From Microcaldota archaeon (lineage in GTDB: Archaea > Micrarchaeota > Micrarchaeia > Anstonellales > Bilamarchaeaceae): a stretch of 7,579 bases of DNA. The position numbers and the translations under genes are program-made. The notes below the pieces were generated by a model. That model was not told the DNA's origin and searched no databases. It saw nothing but the letters and a program-made list of their open reading frames with translations. The stretch's first letter is position 1. Each line of letters opens with the position of its first letter. The stretch lies in contig DAOUYQ010000038.1 in NCBI GenBank assembly GCA_030666035.1, positions 1 to 7,579 on the forward strand, in the 5' to 3' direction. Positions 1 through 5,469 of this stretch are shown one piece after another.

Positions 1-321
1 GTAGAAAAGGCACTCCCTCCTGTTCTCGTACTGGATAAGCTGGATGCAATTGGAAAGGGAATCATTGGAAAGGGGAAGTATGCACTCATCACGCTCATTT
101 GCAGGGAGCTTAAGGCAGTAAGAAGTATCTTGCTCTTCAAGCGCTTGGGCGCTCCAATCCTCTTCTATGATTAGCTCTTCTGGTTCCACTTCAGCAACCC
201 AGCCCTCCACAGTTATTGTGGGGGCCTCTTCCGAGGGGATTGTAGTTTCGCCGCCTCCGGGGCATCCGGAGATGATGAAAAATGAAAATGCTAGAACAAC
301 AAATAACAGGACCCTGTTCAT
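1..321 (-). CDS. Putative secreted/lipoprotein-like Cys-patterned protein, 3' end outside window
   Basis: The reading frame opens at ATG 321-319 and stays open for 107 codons to the left edge, so the C-terminus is missing. Residues 1-19 form a hydrophobic signal (MNRVLLFVVLAFSFFIISG) ending in a lipobox-like ISGC, with Cys20 as the possible lipid anchor, then PGGGE and an acidic Pro/Thr/Glu linker (about 22-65). After that Cys recurs about every 12 residues (C69, C80, C92, C104), in the style C-hydrophobic, polar stretch, next C. This suggests short extracytoplasmic helical hairpins or disulfides. It probably sits on the outer face of the membrane. A TATA box 26 bases upstream makes the mRNA leaderless and supports this start. 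I recognise no named family and no function can be assigned. Confidence 0.75.
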   Translation of the reverse strand, partial: MNRVLLFVVLAFSFFIISGCPGGGETTIPSEEAPTITVEGWVAEVEPEELIIEEDWSAQALEEQDTSYCLKLPANERDECILPLSNDSLSNCIQLIQYENRRECLFY

Positions 322-341
322 GAGATGAGATAGCAAGCAAG

Positions 342-351
342 GAATATAAAC
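342..351 (-). promoter_or_regulatory. TATA box for the lipoprotein-like gene
   Basis: On the minus strand this reads TTTATATTC. Its centre is about 26 bases from ATG 321, so transcription should start at or next to the start codon (leaderless). It lacks the AAACGAT element found at three other promoters in the window. Confidence 0.5.
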
Positions 352-397
352 ATTTTGGAAGTTTCATGGAAAAATGCGGATGTTTTCCTCCGAATAG

Positions 398-415
398 AAA
401 CGATTGATATATAAA
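398..415 (+). promoter_or_regulatory. Promoter with AAACGAT element and TATA box, no ORF behind it
   Basis: AAACGAT (398-404), three bases (TGA), then TATATAAA (408-415). A start about 26 bases past the TATA centre falls near 437, exactly at the first hairpin of the candidate small RNA. No coding start lies within range, which points to a non-coding transcript. The same element and spacing occur at the 207-residue protein gene and the ATPase gene. Confidence 0.45.
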
Positions 416-436
416 GCATTTGCGAAATAATCTTCT

Positions 437-510
437 GCCTGCTTTGCAGGTCGTGTGGGAGGTGAGATGGAGCCTTTGCGGGTTTACCATCTCCCTTTCT
501 CTTTCTATTT
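437..510 (+). ncRNA. Candidate small structured RNA
   Basis: This is a low-confidence call from promoter and folding alone. The expected start near 437 is followed at once by a hairpin, CCTGC-TTT-GCAGG (438-450), extendable by a G-U pair. A second stem pairs GAGATGG (464-470) with CCATCTC (487-493), plus two further G-C pairs across a one-base bulge. The tail 496-510 is pyrimidine-rich with several T runs, as at many archaeal transcript ends. I see no C/D boxes and no convincing H/ACA signature. It ends before the TATA box of the membrane-protein gene, so it is not that gene's leader if that mRNA is leaderless. Confidence 0.35.
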
Positions 511-537
511 ATGCTCAGGCGCGGGGAACATCAATTG

Positions 538-547
538 TTTTATAAAT
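538..547 (+). promoter_or_regulatory. TATA box for the membrane-protein gene
   Basis: TTTTATAAAT is centred about 26 bases before ATG 569. This predicts a leaderless transcript and supports the chosen start; no Shine-Dalgarno sequence is present. Confidence 0.6.
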
Positions 548-568
548 TCAGCTTAAGTAAATTGGATT

Positions 569-1114
569 ATGGAAATTTTTGCAATCTTAGAAAAGAGAGA
601 ATATAAATTTGATGCGCATAGGGACTTTATTCAATTGATTGTGCTTTCATTTCTTGCTTTTGCAATTCCATTCATATTTTCACATCCACAACTCCTTACC
701 GGGGTGGCTGTGAATGCACTCCTTGTATTTGCGGCTTTGGGAATGAGGGGAAAAAATATTCTTCCGGTTATTATGCTTCCCAGCTTGGGGGCACTTGCAA
801 ACGGGCTTTTGTTTGGGCCGCTTACAATATTCTTGGTTTACCTGATTCCGTTTATCTGGATTGGGAACTTTGTGCTTGTATTTGGGATAAAGCACTTTAT
901 GAATGAGGAGAAATTGGGGTTCTGGAAGGCAGGGATTGTATCTTCAGTCTTGAAGGCTGGGGCGATATTCCTTCCTGCGTATGGACTATATCTGGCAGGG
1001 GTGCTGCCGGAAATGCTGCTGATTCCAATGGGTGCATTGCAAATTGGCACTGCGCTGGGGGGACTTGCAATTATAGGAATCGGAAAAACAGTATTGGAAA
1101 AGAAAAAGGGTTAA
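569..1114 (+). CDS. Six-helix membrane protein of the hydrogenase-associated / ECF S-like type
   Basis: This is a 181-residue, very hydrophobic integral membrane protein. About six membrane segments can be drawn at residues 20-37, 41-58, 63-82, 84-107, 117-143 and 148-171, with a short basic N-terminus and a Lys-rich C-terminus. The stretch LLTGVAVNALL (42-52), the Gly/Pro-rich segment around 71-84 and PFIWIGN (94-100) resemble small membrane proteins that I recall being labelled 'iron hydrogenase' in candidate-phyla bacteria. They also resemble the general pattern of ECF transporter S-components (TG..VN, P...GN). I rely on memory of those patterns, not an alignment. An [FeFe] hydrogenase 650 bases away makes a role linked to hydrogenase plausible, such as cofactor or substrate uptake or membrane tethering, but this is inference. 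It is convergent with the Cys-rich gene, overlapping by four bases. Confidence 0.8.
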   Translation: MEIFAILEKREYKFDAHRDFIQLIVLSFLAFAIPFIFSHPQLLTGVAVNALLVFAALGMRGKNILPVIMLPSLGALANGLLFGPLTIFLVYLIPFIWIGNFVLVFGIKHFMNEEKLGFWKAGIVSSVLKAGAIFLPAYGLYLAGVLPEMLLIPMGALQIGTALGGLAIIGIGKTVLEKKKG

Positions 1115-1662
1115 GGCCTGTTTTCGGAAGGAATATGTGGGCATGGGAGGTTAGGGTAAAGCGGGTGCTCTTGCCCATTTTTAATTCTCTCTTCCCTTGC
1201 AGCTTTCTCTTCCTGGGTCCGCATTCCCAAATCAGTATCAGGAAAATCTCCGGGCAGGTTGGGGGAAAAATTGTCTCCCATGCCAGGTGGATTCTTTTTT
1301 TCGCTATTTTTTTTGGAATCATCACTGCAGCCAGAGCCTTTTTCTTCTTCAGGATCTGCTTTTTGTTCCGGAGCTGCGGCAGTAGAATTTGGGCAATTTT
1401 CACAGGAAACTTTTTCTTCAACTACAGAAGCGCCAAGGAAAGTGTGAAATGTCACTGTTGCCCCCTTGCTTCTAAGGGAGGCATGGGCACTCATGGCAGA
1501 AGCAACCGTGCCTATCTGGATAAGCTTGCTCCCGATACCTGGGCAGCATCCAATGCATCCCTCTGGCTCGAGCATTTTCCCTAAGACTTTTTGAGAAGGT
1601 GTTGCTTTTGCGCATCCTTGCCCGGAGCATGCGTTTCCTTTGCAAACTGTGGTTTTGGCCAT
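1111..1662 (-). CDS. Cys-rich protein next to the hydrogenase, possible Fe-S or metal-binding protein
   Basis: 183 residues with ten cysteines. The folded N-terminal part (about 1-92) has C7, C12 and C17 in VCKGNACSGQGC, then EGCIGCCPGIGS with C36, C39 and C40, and finally C87-x2-C90. The spacing does not match the thioredoxin-like [2Fe-2S] ferredoxin pattern, so I do not name a family, but clustered cysteines suit a metal or Fe-S centre. Residues 93-183 are low in complexity, acidic and Lys/Pro/Ser-rich, probably disordered, with lone C112 and C174. It lies 100 bases downstream of the hydrogenase on the same strand but has its own TATA box and a Shine-Dalgarno site. An electron-transfer or assembly role with the hydrogenase is inference from position. 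The start ATG 1662 is supported by AGGTG eight bases upstream. Its stop TAA shares TTAA with the opposing gene's stop. Confidence 0.75.
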   Translation of the reverse strand: MAKTTVCKGNACSGQGCAKATPSQKVLGKMLEPEGCIGCCPGIGSKLIQIGTVASAMSAHASLRSKGATVTFHTFLGASVVEEKVSCENCPNSTAAAPEQKADPEEEKGSGCSDDSKKNSEKKNPPGMGDNFSPNLPGDFPDTDLGMRTQEEKAAREERIKNGQEHPLYPNLPCPHIPSENRP

Positions 1663-1670
1663 GGTTGATA

Positions 1671-1710
1671 CACCTATTGTGGTATAGAAAGTAGAGAGGT
1701 GTTTATAAAT
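1671..1710 (-). promoter_or_regulatory. Promoter and ribosome binding site of the Cys-rich gene
   Basis: TATA-like ATTTATAAA lies at 1710-1702 (minus strand), about 44 bases before the start codon, predicting a leader of about 18 nt. AGGTG (1675-1671) lies eight bases before ATG 1662 and can pair with the 3' end of 16S rRNA. It is one of the few genes here with a leader, and unlike the leaderless genes it has this site. Confidence 0.45.
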
Positions 1711-1743
1711 ATATCCTAAACCTCCACGGCAATTAATTTCCAG

Positions 1744-1760
1744 CCTCTTTGATTTAGAGG
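1744..1760 (-). terminator. Possible hairpin at the hydrogenase 3' end
   Basis: CCTCT (1744-1748) and AGAGG (1756-1760) form a 5-bp stem three bases past the hydrogenase stop codon. The T-tract after it on the minus strand is poor, so termination here is uncertain. Confidence 0.25.
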
Positions 1761-1762
1761 GA

Positions 1763-2878
1763 TTATAGTTTCACTTTGTGAAAATATAGTAGTTCGTGCG
1801 CAGTCTTTGAGCCGGGGCGGCCAAGCAATTCCTTGTAAAGGGTTTGCAATGTGGGATTTTCCTGGGGAACTGTTGCAAGGGTACGCTTCTTGTCTGCGGC
1901 CTTGCGCAGGCCTGCGGCGCGGGCTTCAAGCTTTTTAGTATTTACCGGGAGGGGCTGGCCAGGGCCGCCTACACAGCCATAGGGGCAGTTCATTACTTCA
2001 ACAAAATGGAATTTTTTTCCTTCCTGGATTTGTTTAAAGACTTTTTCGAAATTTGCAGCACCGTACACTGTAATTACATTAAGGGTATGCTTGCCCAGTT
2101 TTACCTGCCTCTCTTTTATTGTTTTGTCATTGCGGAAAAATGTTTCGTCTTCCTTTTCTACATCCAGGATATGTGCCATTGTGGTGAGGAGGGCTTCAAC
2201 CAGGCCCCCCGTAACTCCAAAAATTACTCCATCCTTGGAAGAATCCGGGAGGATGCTGGAGAATTCGCCTTCGGGGATGCTTTTGAGGTCAAGGCCCTTC
2301 TTTTTTGCGAATTCAGCAAGCTCATGGGTTGTGAGGACATAGTCCACATAACGGTTTCCATCCGGGAACTGCTCAAGGGTTTCATATTTTTTGAGTGTGC
2401 AGGGCATTACACTCACGGAAACTATATCCTTTGGGGGCTTGTTGAGCTTCTTCCCCAAATAATAGTTGATTATGCTCCCGGTAATCATATGGGGGGAGGC
2501 AATGGGGGAAATGTGCCTGCAGATTTTCTCATGCGTCCTGGAGCAATAGAGGCGCCAGCCAATGCAGCAGGAATTGAATACTGGAAAATAGGATTCATCG
2601 TTGCGCTCAAGCGCATGCAGGATTTCGTATGCTTCTTCATACATATTAATGTCCGCCCCAAGGGGAGTATCAACTACATGGTCAAACCCCAGGGCTTTAA
2701 GGAGGCCAACCGTCTTTTTTGTGAGGTCGGTGCCAGGGGGGTAGCCAAATTCCTCTCCAATTGAAACACGGACTGCGGGGGCAATTTGAATTGCAACCAG
2801 CTTGTTTGGGTCAGAAAGCTCCTTTTCAAGCGCTTTGAATAAGCCTTCAGGGTTATTAATGTAAATATCATGGGACAT
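1763..2878 (-). CDS. hydA: Compact [FeFe] hydrogenase (H-cluster domain plus fused small-subunit domain)
   Basis: Catalyses reversible 2H+ + 2e- to H2 at the H-cluster. The 371 residues start directly with the H-cluster domain; the N-terminal ferredoxin-like Fe-S domains of larger enzymes are absent. IQIAPAVRVSIGEEFGYPPG (30-49) is the family hallmark. L1 is FNSCCIGW (101-108; C104, C105), L2 is MPCTLKKYE (158-166; C160, K163) and L3 is EVMNCPYGCVGGPGQP (294-309; C298, C302). The four cluster-ligating Cys (C105, C160, C298, C302), the proton-relay Cys (C104), and likely relay residues E82, E85 and S124 are all kept. Deviations: L1 is NSCCI rather than TSCCP, L3 has GGPGQP rather than GGGGQP, and the usual KSPQQ reads ASPHM. 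Residues about 318-368 (QENPTLQTLYKELLG) match the small-subunit domain. No signal or Tat motif is seen, so it is probably cytosolic. HydEFG would be needed from elsewhere. A leaderless promoter supports ATG 2878. Confidence 0.95.
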   Translation of the reverse strand: MSHDIYINNPEGLFKALEKELSDPNKLVAIQIAPAVRVSIGEEFGYPPGTDLTKKTVGLLKALGFDHVVDTPLGADINMYEEAYEILHALERNDESYFPVFNSCCIGWRLYCSRTHEKICRHISPIASPHMITGSIINYYLGKKLNKPPKDIVSVSVMPCTLKKYETLEQFPDGNRYVDYVLTTHELAEFAKKKGLDLKSIPEGEFSSILPDSSKDGVIFGVTGGLVEALLTTMAHILDVEKEDETFFRNDKTIKERQVKLGKHTLNVITVYGAANFEKVFKQIQEGKKFHFVEVMNCPYGCVGGPGQPLPVNTKKLEARAAGLRKAADKKRTLATVPQENPTLQTLYKELLGRPGSKTAHELLYFHKVKL

Positions 2879-2899
2879 GCAAAAAGAATAGAATATAGG

Positions 2900-2908
2900 A
2901 ATTATAAG
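2900..2908 (-). promoter_or_regulatory. TATA box for the hydrogenase gene
   Basis: The minus strand reads CTTATAATT, centred 26 bases from ATG 2878, giving a leaderless mRNA. A second TATA-like CTTTTAAAG (2952-2944) lies further upstream and could serve either direction in this divergent 165-bp region. Confidence 0.5.
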
Positions 2909-2984
2909 GGTTGCTTAGGAAAATGAGCTGCGGCTGAAGAAACCTTTAAAAGAGTGTCTATTAATAACCTCTATGCTTAGTTTT

Positions 2985-3012
2985 CGTATAATACGGAGAA
3001 GAAGTTATATAT
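2985..3012 (+). promoter_or_regulatory. Promoter region of the EF-1A operon
   Basis: Two TATA candidates are present: GTATAATAC (2986-2994), inside the perfect odd palindrome CGTAT-A-ATACG (2985-2995), and TTATATATT (3005-3013). The first predicts a start near 3016 and a leader of about 28 nt containing the Shine-Dalgarno site, so I prefer it. TTTAAAAG at 2945-2952 is a third possibility. Confidence 0.4.
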
Positions 3013-3031
3013 TGTAGAATAAATTATAGAT

Positions 3032-3037
3032 AGGTGA
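3032..3037 (+). promoter_or_regulatory. Shine-Dalgarno site of EF-1A
   Basis: AGGTGA is separated by six bases from ATG 3044 and is complementary to the 3' end of 16S rRNA. It settles the start at 3044 rather than the in-frame ATG at 3062. Confidence 0.7.
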
Positions 3038-3043
3038 GTATGA

Positions 3044-4297
3044 ATGGCAGCAAAAGAACATATGAATATTGTGTTTATCGGCCACGTAGATGCAGGTAAA
3101 TCCACTTGTGTGGGCAGGCTCCTTTACGAAACAGGAGCACTTCCGGAGCAGACGCTCAGGAAGTACAAGGAAGAGGCAGAGAAGCTTGGGAAAGCAACCT
3201 TTGAATTTGCCTTTGAGATGGACACTCTCAAGGAAGAGCGCGAGAGGGGAGTAACAATTGACGTTTCCCACAAGAAGTTCGAGACTCCAAAGTTTGAATT
3301 CACAATTATTGATGCACCCGGGCACAGGGACTTCGTAAAAAACATGATTACCGGTGCGAGCCAGGCAGATGCAGCTGCACTTGTAGTTTCAGCCAAAGAT
3401 GGTGTTCAGCCCCAGACCAAGGAGCATGCGTTCCTTGCAAAGGTGCTCGGAATCAGCCAGTTTATGGTTCTCGTCAACAAAATGGATGCGGTTAATTATG
3501 ATGAGGCAAAGTTCAAGGAAGTAAAGGCAGACCTTGAAAAGCTCCTTAAAGGAATGGGCTATGATATTAGCAAGCTTACATTTATCCCAACTTCCGGATA
3601 CAAAGGAGACAACATTACAAAAAAGTCTGAGAATACTCCCTGGTATACCGGCCCCTCCCTTCTTGAAGTGCTAGACACATTTACCGTGCCTCCGAAACCA
3701 GCAGACAAGCCTCTTAGGCTTCCAATCCAGGATGTATTTACCATTACTGGCCATGGAACTGTGCCTGTGGGGCGTGTTGAAACTGGAAGCATGAAGATTA
3801 ATGAGAAGGTCGTGTTTATGCCTTCCGGAGCAACCGGTGAAGTAAAGAAAATTGAGATGCACCACCAGGAGATGCAGGAAGCAAAGTGCGGAGACAATGT
3901 TGGGTTCAACGTAAAGGGCGTGGAGAAGAAAGATATTAGGAGGGGGGATGTAATTGGCCCGGTCAGCAACCCGCCAACTGTTGCAGATGAATTTACTGCA
4001 CAGGTCGTTGTGCTTAACCACCCGACTGCAATCTCTGTGGGGTACACCCCAGTATTGCACATCCACACTGCACAGTTTGCAGCAAAGATTCTTGAGATTG
4101 TGGAGAAAAAGGGCCAGGAAGGAAAAGTAGACTTCATCAAGACCGGTGATGTGGCAGTAGTCAGGTTCAAGCCACTTAAGCCAATTGTGCTTGAGAAGTT
4201 CGCTGAATTCCCCCCACTTGGAAGGTTTGCAATCAGGGACATGGGGCAGACAGTTGCGGCGGGTGTCGTGCTGGATGTTGTTCCTAAGAAAATGTAG
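3044..4297 (+). CDS. tuf: Translation elongation factor 1-alpha (aEF-1A)
   Basis: GTPase that carries aminoacyl-tRNA to the ribosomal A site. The 417 residues are slightly shorter than most archaeal aEF-1A (about 425). G motifs run in order: G1 GHVDAGKST (13-21), G2 RGVTID (68-73), G3 DAPGH (90-94, His94 catalytic), G4 NKMD (145-148) and G5 around SGYKGDN (184-190). Beta-barrel domain 2 (about 220-310, [13 protein letters not shown]) and domain 3 (about 315-417, ending [17 protein letters not shown]) follow. No insertion or damage is visible. It is the first gene of a plus-strand cluster with uS10, a classical archaeal order, and is divergent from the hydrogenase. It has a strong Shine-Dalgarno site. 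A T-rich tract right after its stop may lower read-through into uS10. Confidence 0.98.
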   Translation: MAAKEHMNIVFIGHVDAGKSTCVGRLLYETGALPEQTLRKYKEEAEKLGKATFEFAFEMDTLKEERERGVTIDVSHKKFETPKFEFTIIDAPGHRDFVKNMITGASQADAAALVVSAKDGVQPQTKEHAFLAKVLGISQFMVLVNKMDAVNYDEAKFKEVKADLEKLLKGMGYDISKLTFIPTSGYKGDNITKKSENTPWYTGPSLLEVLDTFTVPPKPADKPLRLPIQDVFTITGHGTVPVGRVETGSMKINEKVVFMPSGATGEVKKIEMHHQEMQEAKCGDNVGFNVKGVEKKDIRRGDVIGPVSNPPTVADEFTAQVVVLNHPTAISVGYTPVLHIHTAQFAAKILEIVEKKGQEGKVDFIKTGDVAVVRFKPLKPIVLEKFAEFPPLGRFAIRDMGQTVAAGVVLDVVPKKM

Positions 4298-4329
4298 TCC
4301 TTTTTTTTCTTTTATTATTTTTATTTTAG
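4298..4329 (+). terminator. U-rich tract between EF-1A and uS10
   Basis: The 32 bases after the EF-1A stop are almost all T, including an uninterrupted run of eight (4301-4308) and later runs of three to five. Archaeal RNA polymerase terminates at such tracts without a hairpin. Because uS10 begins only nine bases later, it may act as a partial terminator that sets the EF-1A to uS10 ratio, or as a processing site. Confidence 0.45.
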
Positions 4330-4338
4330 CGTGATAAA

Positions 4339-4644
4339 ATGACGAAGGCAAAAATCACCCTCAAGGGAGAATCTCCTGAAGACCTTACAAAGGTAATCGA
4401 CCAGATTAGGGATTTATGCAGGACACTTAATATGAAAGTTACCGGCCCTGTTCCTATGCCTAGAAGAAGGCTAAGAATTGACCCAAGAAGGACTCCCTGT
4501 GGGGATGGCTCAGATACTTATGAGCACTGGGAAAAGAGAATCTCCAAGCGCCTTGTAATTGTTGAGGGCGATGAGAAAATGATCAGGCAGATTCTCAGGG
4601 TAAAGGTTCCGGACAGTGTCTTTGTCAAAATCTCCCTGGTTTAG
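4339..4644 (+). CDS. rps10: Small ribosomal subunit protein uS10
   Basis: 101-residue protein of the 30S head and part of the A-site-side subunit neighbourhood. The sequence is typical archaeal/eukaryal uS10: KITLKGESPEDL at the N-terminus, the long basic loop PMPRRRLRIDPRRTPCGDGS (38-57) that reaches into rRNA, then YEHWEKRISKR and the C-terminal strand DSVFVKISL. Length and order after EF-1A are canonical. GTGAT three bases before ATG 4339 is only a weak, close Shine-Dalgarno candidate. The Mut7-C gene starts two bases after its stop, so the two are surely co-transcribed. Confidence 0.97.
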   Translation: MTKAKITLKGESPEDLTKVIDQIRDLCRTLNMKVTGPVPMPRRRLRIDPRRTPCGDGSDTYEHWEKRISKRLVIVEGDEKMIRQILRVKVPDSVFVKISLV

Positions 4645-4646
4645 CT

Positions 4647-5138
4647 ATGCGGTTCCTTGCAGATGAGATGCTTAAGAAAACTGCAAGGTGGCTGCGCCTC
4701 ATTGGTTTTGATACTTTGTATTTGGAGAAGCTGAGTGATGCAGCAGTTTTGGAAAAAGCATTAATGGAAGAGAGGGTTTTGCTTACCCGGGATGAAGAGC
4801 TTGCAAAGCAGGCTGGGAAATTGGGGGCAGCTGTTCTTTTGCTTCCCCAGCAAGGGATTGTAGAAGATTTGGGGAAAATTCTTTCTGCATACGGATTAAC
4901 TCCTGCATTTCCTGAGAAAACCCGGTGCCCGGAATGCAACGGTGCGCTTTTGGATGTGAAGCTGGAGGAAATTGAAGGTGAGGTTCCTGAAGGTTCGCGG
5001 GAATCCAGTAAAAGATTCTGGAAATGCTCTTCCTGCGGAAAAGTTTATTGGGAAGGTGCGCACTGGAAAAATATAAAAAGGCTTTTGGACCAAATAGATG
5101 AACACGTGCCAGAAGCAAAAGGACAAAATGTAGCGTAA
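4647..5138 (+). CDS. Mut7-C RNAse (PIN-like) domain protein with zinc ribbon
   Basis: 163 residues of the Mut7-C family, a PIN-related fold predicted to be a ribonuclease. The N-terminal part holds MRFLADEMLKKTARWLRLIG with acidic D6 and E7, and LLTRDEEL with D49 and E50, as expected for a metal-dependent PIN-like site. The C-terminal part is a zinc ribbon: CPEC (C94, C97) and CSSC (C127, C130), closed by VYWEGAHWKNI. Small stand-alone members like this are common in archaea; the substrate is unknown. Its position two bases after uS10 suggests co-expression with the translation genes. The last codons and stop (GTAGCGTAA) lie inside a short repeat that recurs twice downstream, so the extreme C-terminus may have been rewritten by that repeat. 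Confidence 0.93.
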   Translation: MRFLADEMLKKTARWLRLIGFDTLYLEKLSDAAVLEKALMEERVLLTRDEELAKQAGKLGAAVLLLPQQGIVEDLGKILSAYGLTPAFPEKTRCPECNGALLDVKLEEIEGEVPEGSRESSKRFWKCSSCGKVYWEGAHWKNIKRLLDQIDEHVPEAKGQNVA

Positions 5139-5158
5139 AACGGGTGTTTTTGACATCG

Positions 5159-5196
5159 CGAAGGTCAGCCGGCGAAGCCGCTTAACCTGAGCTTCG
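5159..5196. repeat. Long imperfect hairpin
   Basis: CGAAG (5159-5163) pairs with CTTCG (5192-5196), TCAG (5165-5168) with CTGA (5187-5190), and CGGC (5170-5173) with GCCG (5177-5180) over a GAA loop. A single G/G mismatch and a 6-base asymmetric internal loop separate the three stems, 13 pairs in all. Confidence 0.55.
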
Positions 5197-5234
5197 TGAA
5201 CGGCAGCGCAAGTTTTGCGTCAGCGTAGGTAGGC

Positions 5235-5263
5235 CATAAAGCCCGATTTCGGAGGGTTTTATG
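5235..5263. repeat. Ten-pair hairpin
   Basis: CATAAAGCCC (5235-5244) pairs with GGGTTTTATG (5254-5263): ten consecutive pairs with one G-U, around a 9-base loop. An alternative inner stem CCGA/TCGG (5243-5252) competes with its top. A terminator role is possible but there is no T-run after it. Confidence 0.55.
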
Positions 5264-5366
5264 AGCAGAAAACATTGCAGGGATACATGAATAACACAGG
5301 GGGTAGCGTAAAACGGTGTTTTTTAACGCAAGTTTTTGCGCCAGCGTAAAACGGTTATAAAAACTT

Positions 5367-5439
5367 GCCGTGGTAGCTCAGTTGGTAGAGCGCGTGCTTG
5401 GTAAGCACGAGGTCACGAGTTCGACTCTCGTTCACGGCT
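5367..5439 (+). tRNA. tRNA-Thr (anticodon GGU)
   Basis: A complete cloverleaf of 73 nt. The acceptor GCCGTGG pairs with TCACGGC (one G-U); the D arm is GCTC/GAGC with GG in the loop; the anticodon stem is CGTGC/GCACG around TTGGTAA, giving anticodon GGT; the variable loop has five bases; the T arm is ACGAG/CTCGT with loop TTCGACT. The discriminator is T (5439), CCA is not encoded, and C2-G71 fits archaeal Thr identity. There is no intron. It reads ACC and ACU codons. No TATA box sits at the usual distance except the T-rich 5319-5326, which would imply a short 5' leader removed by RNase P; the TATAAAAA at 5356-5363 is too close. Confidence 0.97.
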
Positions 5440-5469
5440 AAATTATCTTTACAAAAAGAAGAAAAAGAA
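5440..5469 (-). terminator. U-rich 3' end of the 207-residue protein gene
   Basis: Immediately after the stop on the minus strand come runs of five, two and five T (in TTCTTTTTCTTCTTTTTG), typical of archaeal intrinsic termination. It would stop transcription before the convergent tRNA gene. Confidence 0.45.

Larger units (their letters stand above)
5130..5354. repeat. Intergenic cluster of short repeats and hairpins before the tRNA
   Basis: No gene fits between the Mut7-C stop and the tRNA. AGCGTAAAACGG occurs at 5132-5143, 5305-5316 and 5343-5354, with a degenerate copy at 5222-5233. The first two copies extend with a T-rich tail (GTGTTTTT or GTGTTTTTT) and so bracket 5154-5302 as direct repeats about 173 bases apart. 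A second repeat, CGCAAGTTTTGCG plus YCAGCGTA, occurs at 5207-5227 and 5327-5348; its palindromic part keeps a 5-bp stem while the loop is three or four bases. Larger hairpins are listed separately. This may be a dispersed intergenic repeat, a small non-autonomous element, or a transcribed RNA. Confidence 0.6.

Noticed and set aside
1135..1584. 149-residue plus-strand reading frame
   Set aside because: It is the shadow of the Cys-rich minus-strand gene, is Phe/Ser-rich as antisense frames often are, and has no promoter or ribosome site.
1844..2764. 306-residue plus-strand reading frame opposite the hydrogenase
   Set aside because: It is antisense to a gene with clear family motifs; its length only reflects codon bias of the true strand.
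5356..5363. TATAAAAA as the tRNA promoter
   Set aside because: It ends only three bases before the tRNA, so transcription would begin inside the gene.
5139..5366. H/ACA or C/D box guide RNA
   Set aside because: No C or D box pair, and the hairpins lack a kink-turn and a properly placed ACA.
5367..5439. tRNA as integration site of a mobile element
   Set aside because: No duplicated tRNA 3' end and no integrase or phage gene is visible in the window.
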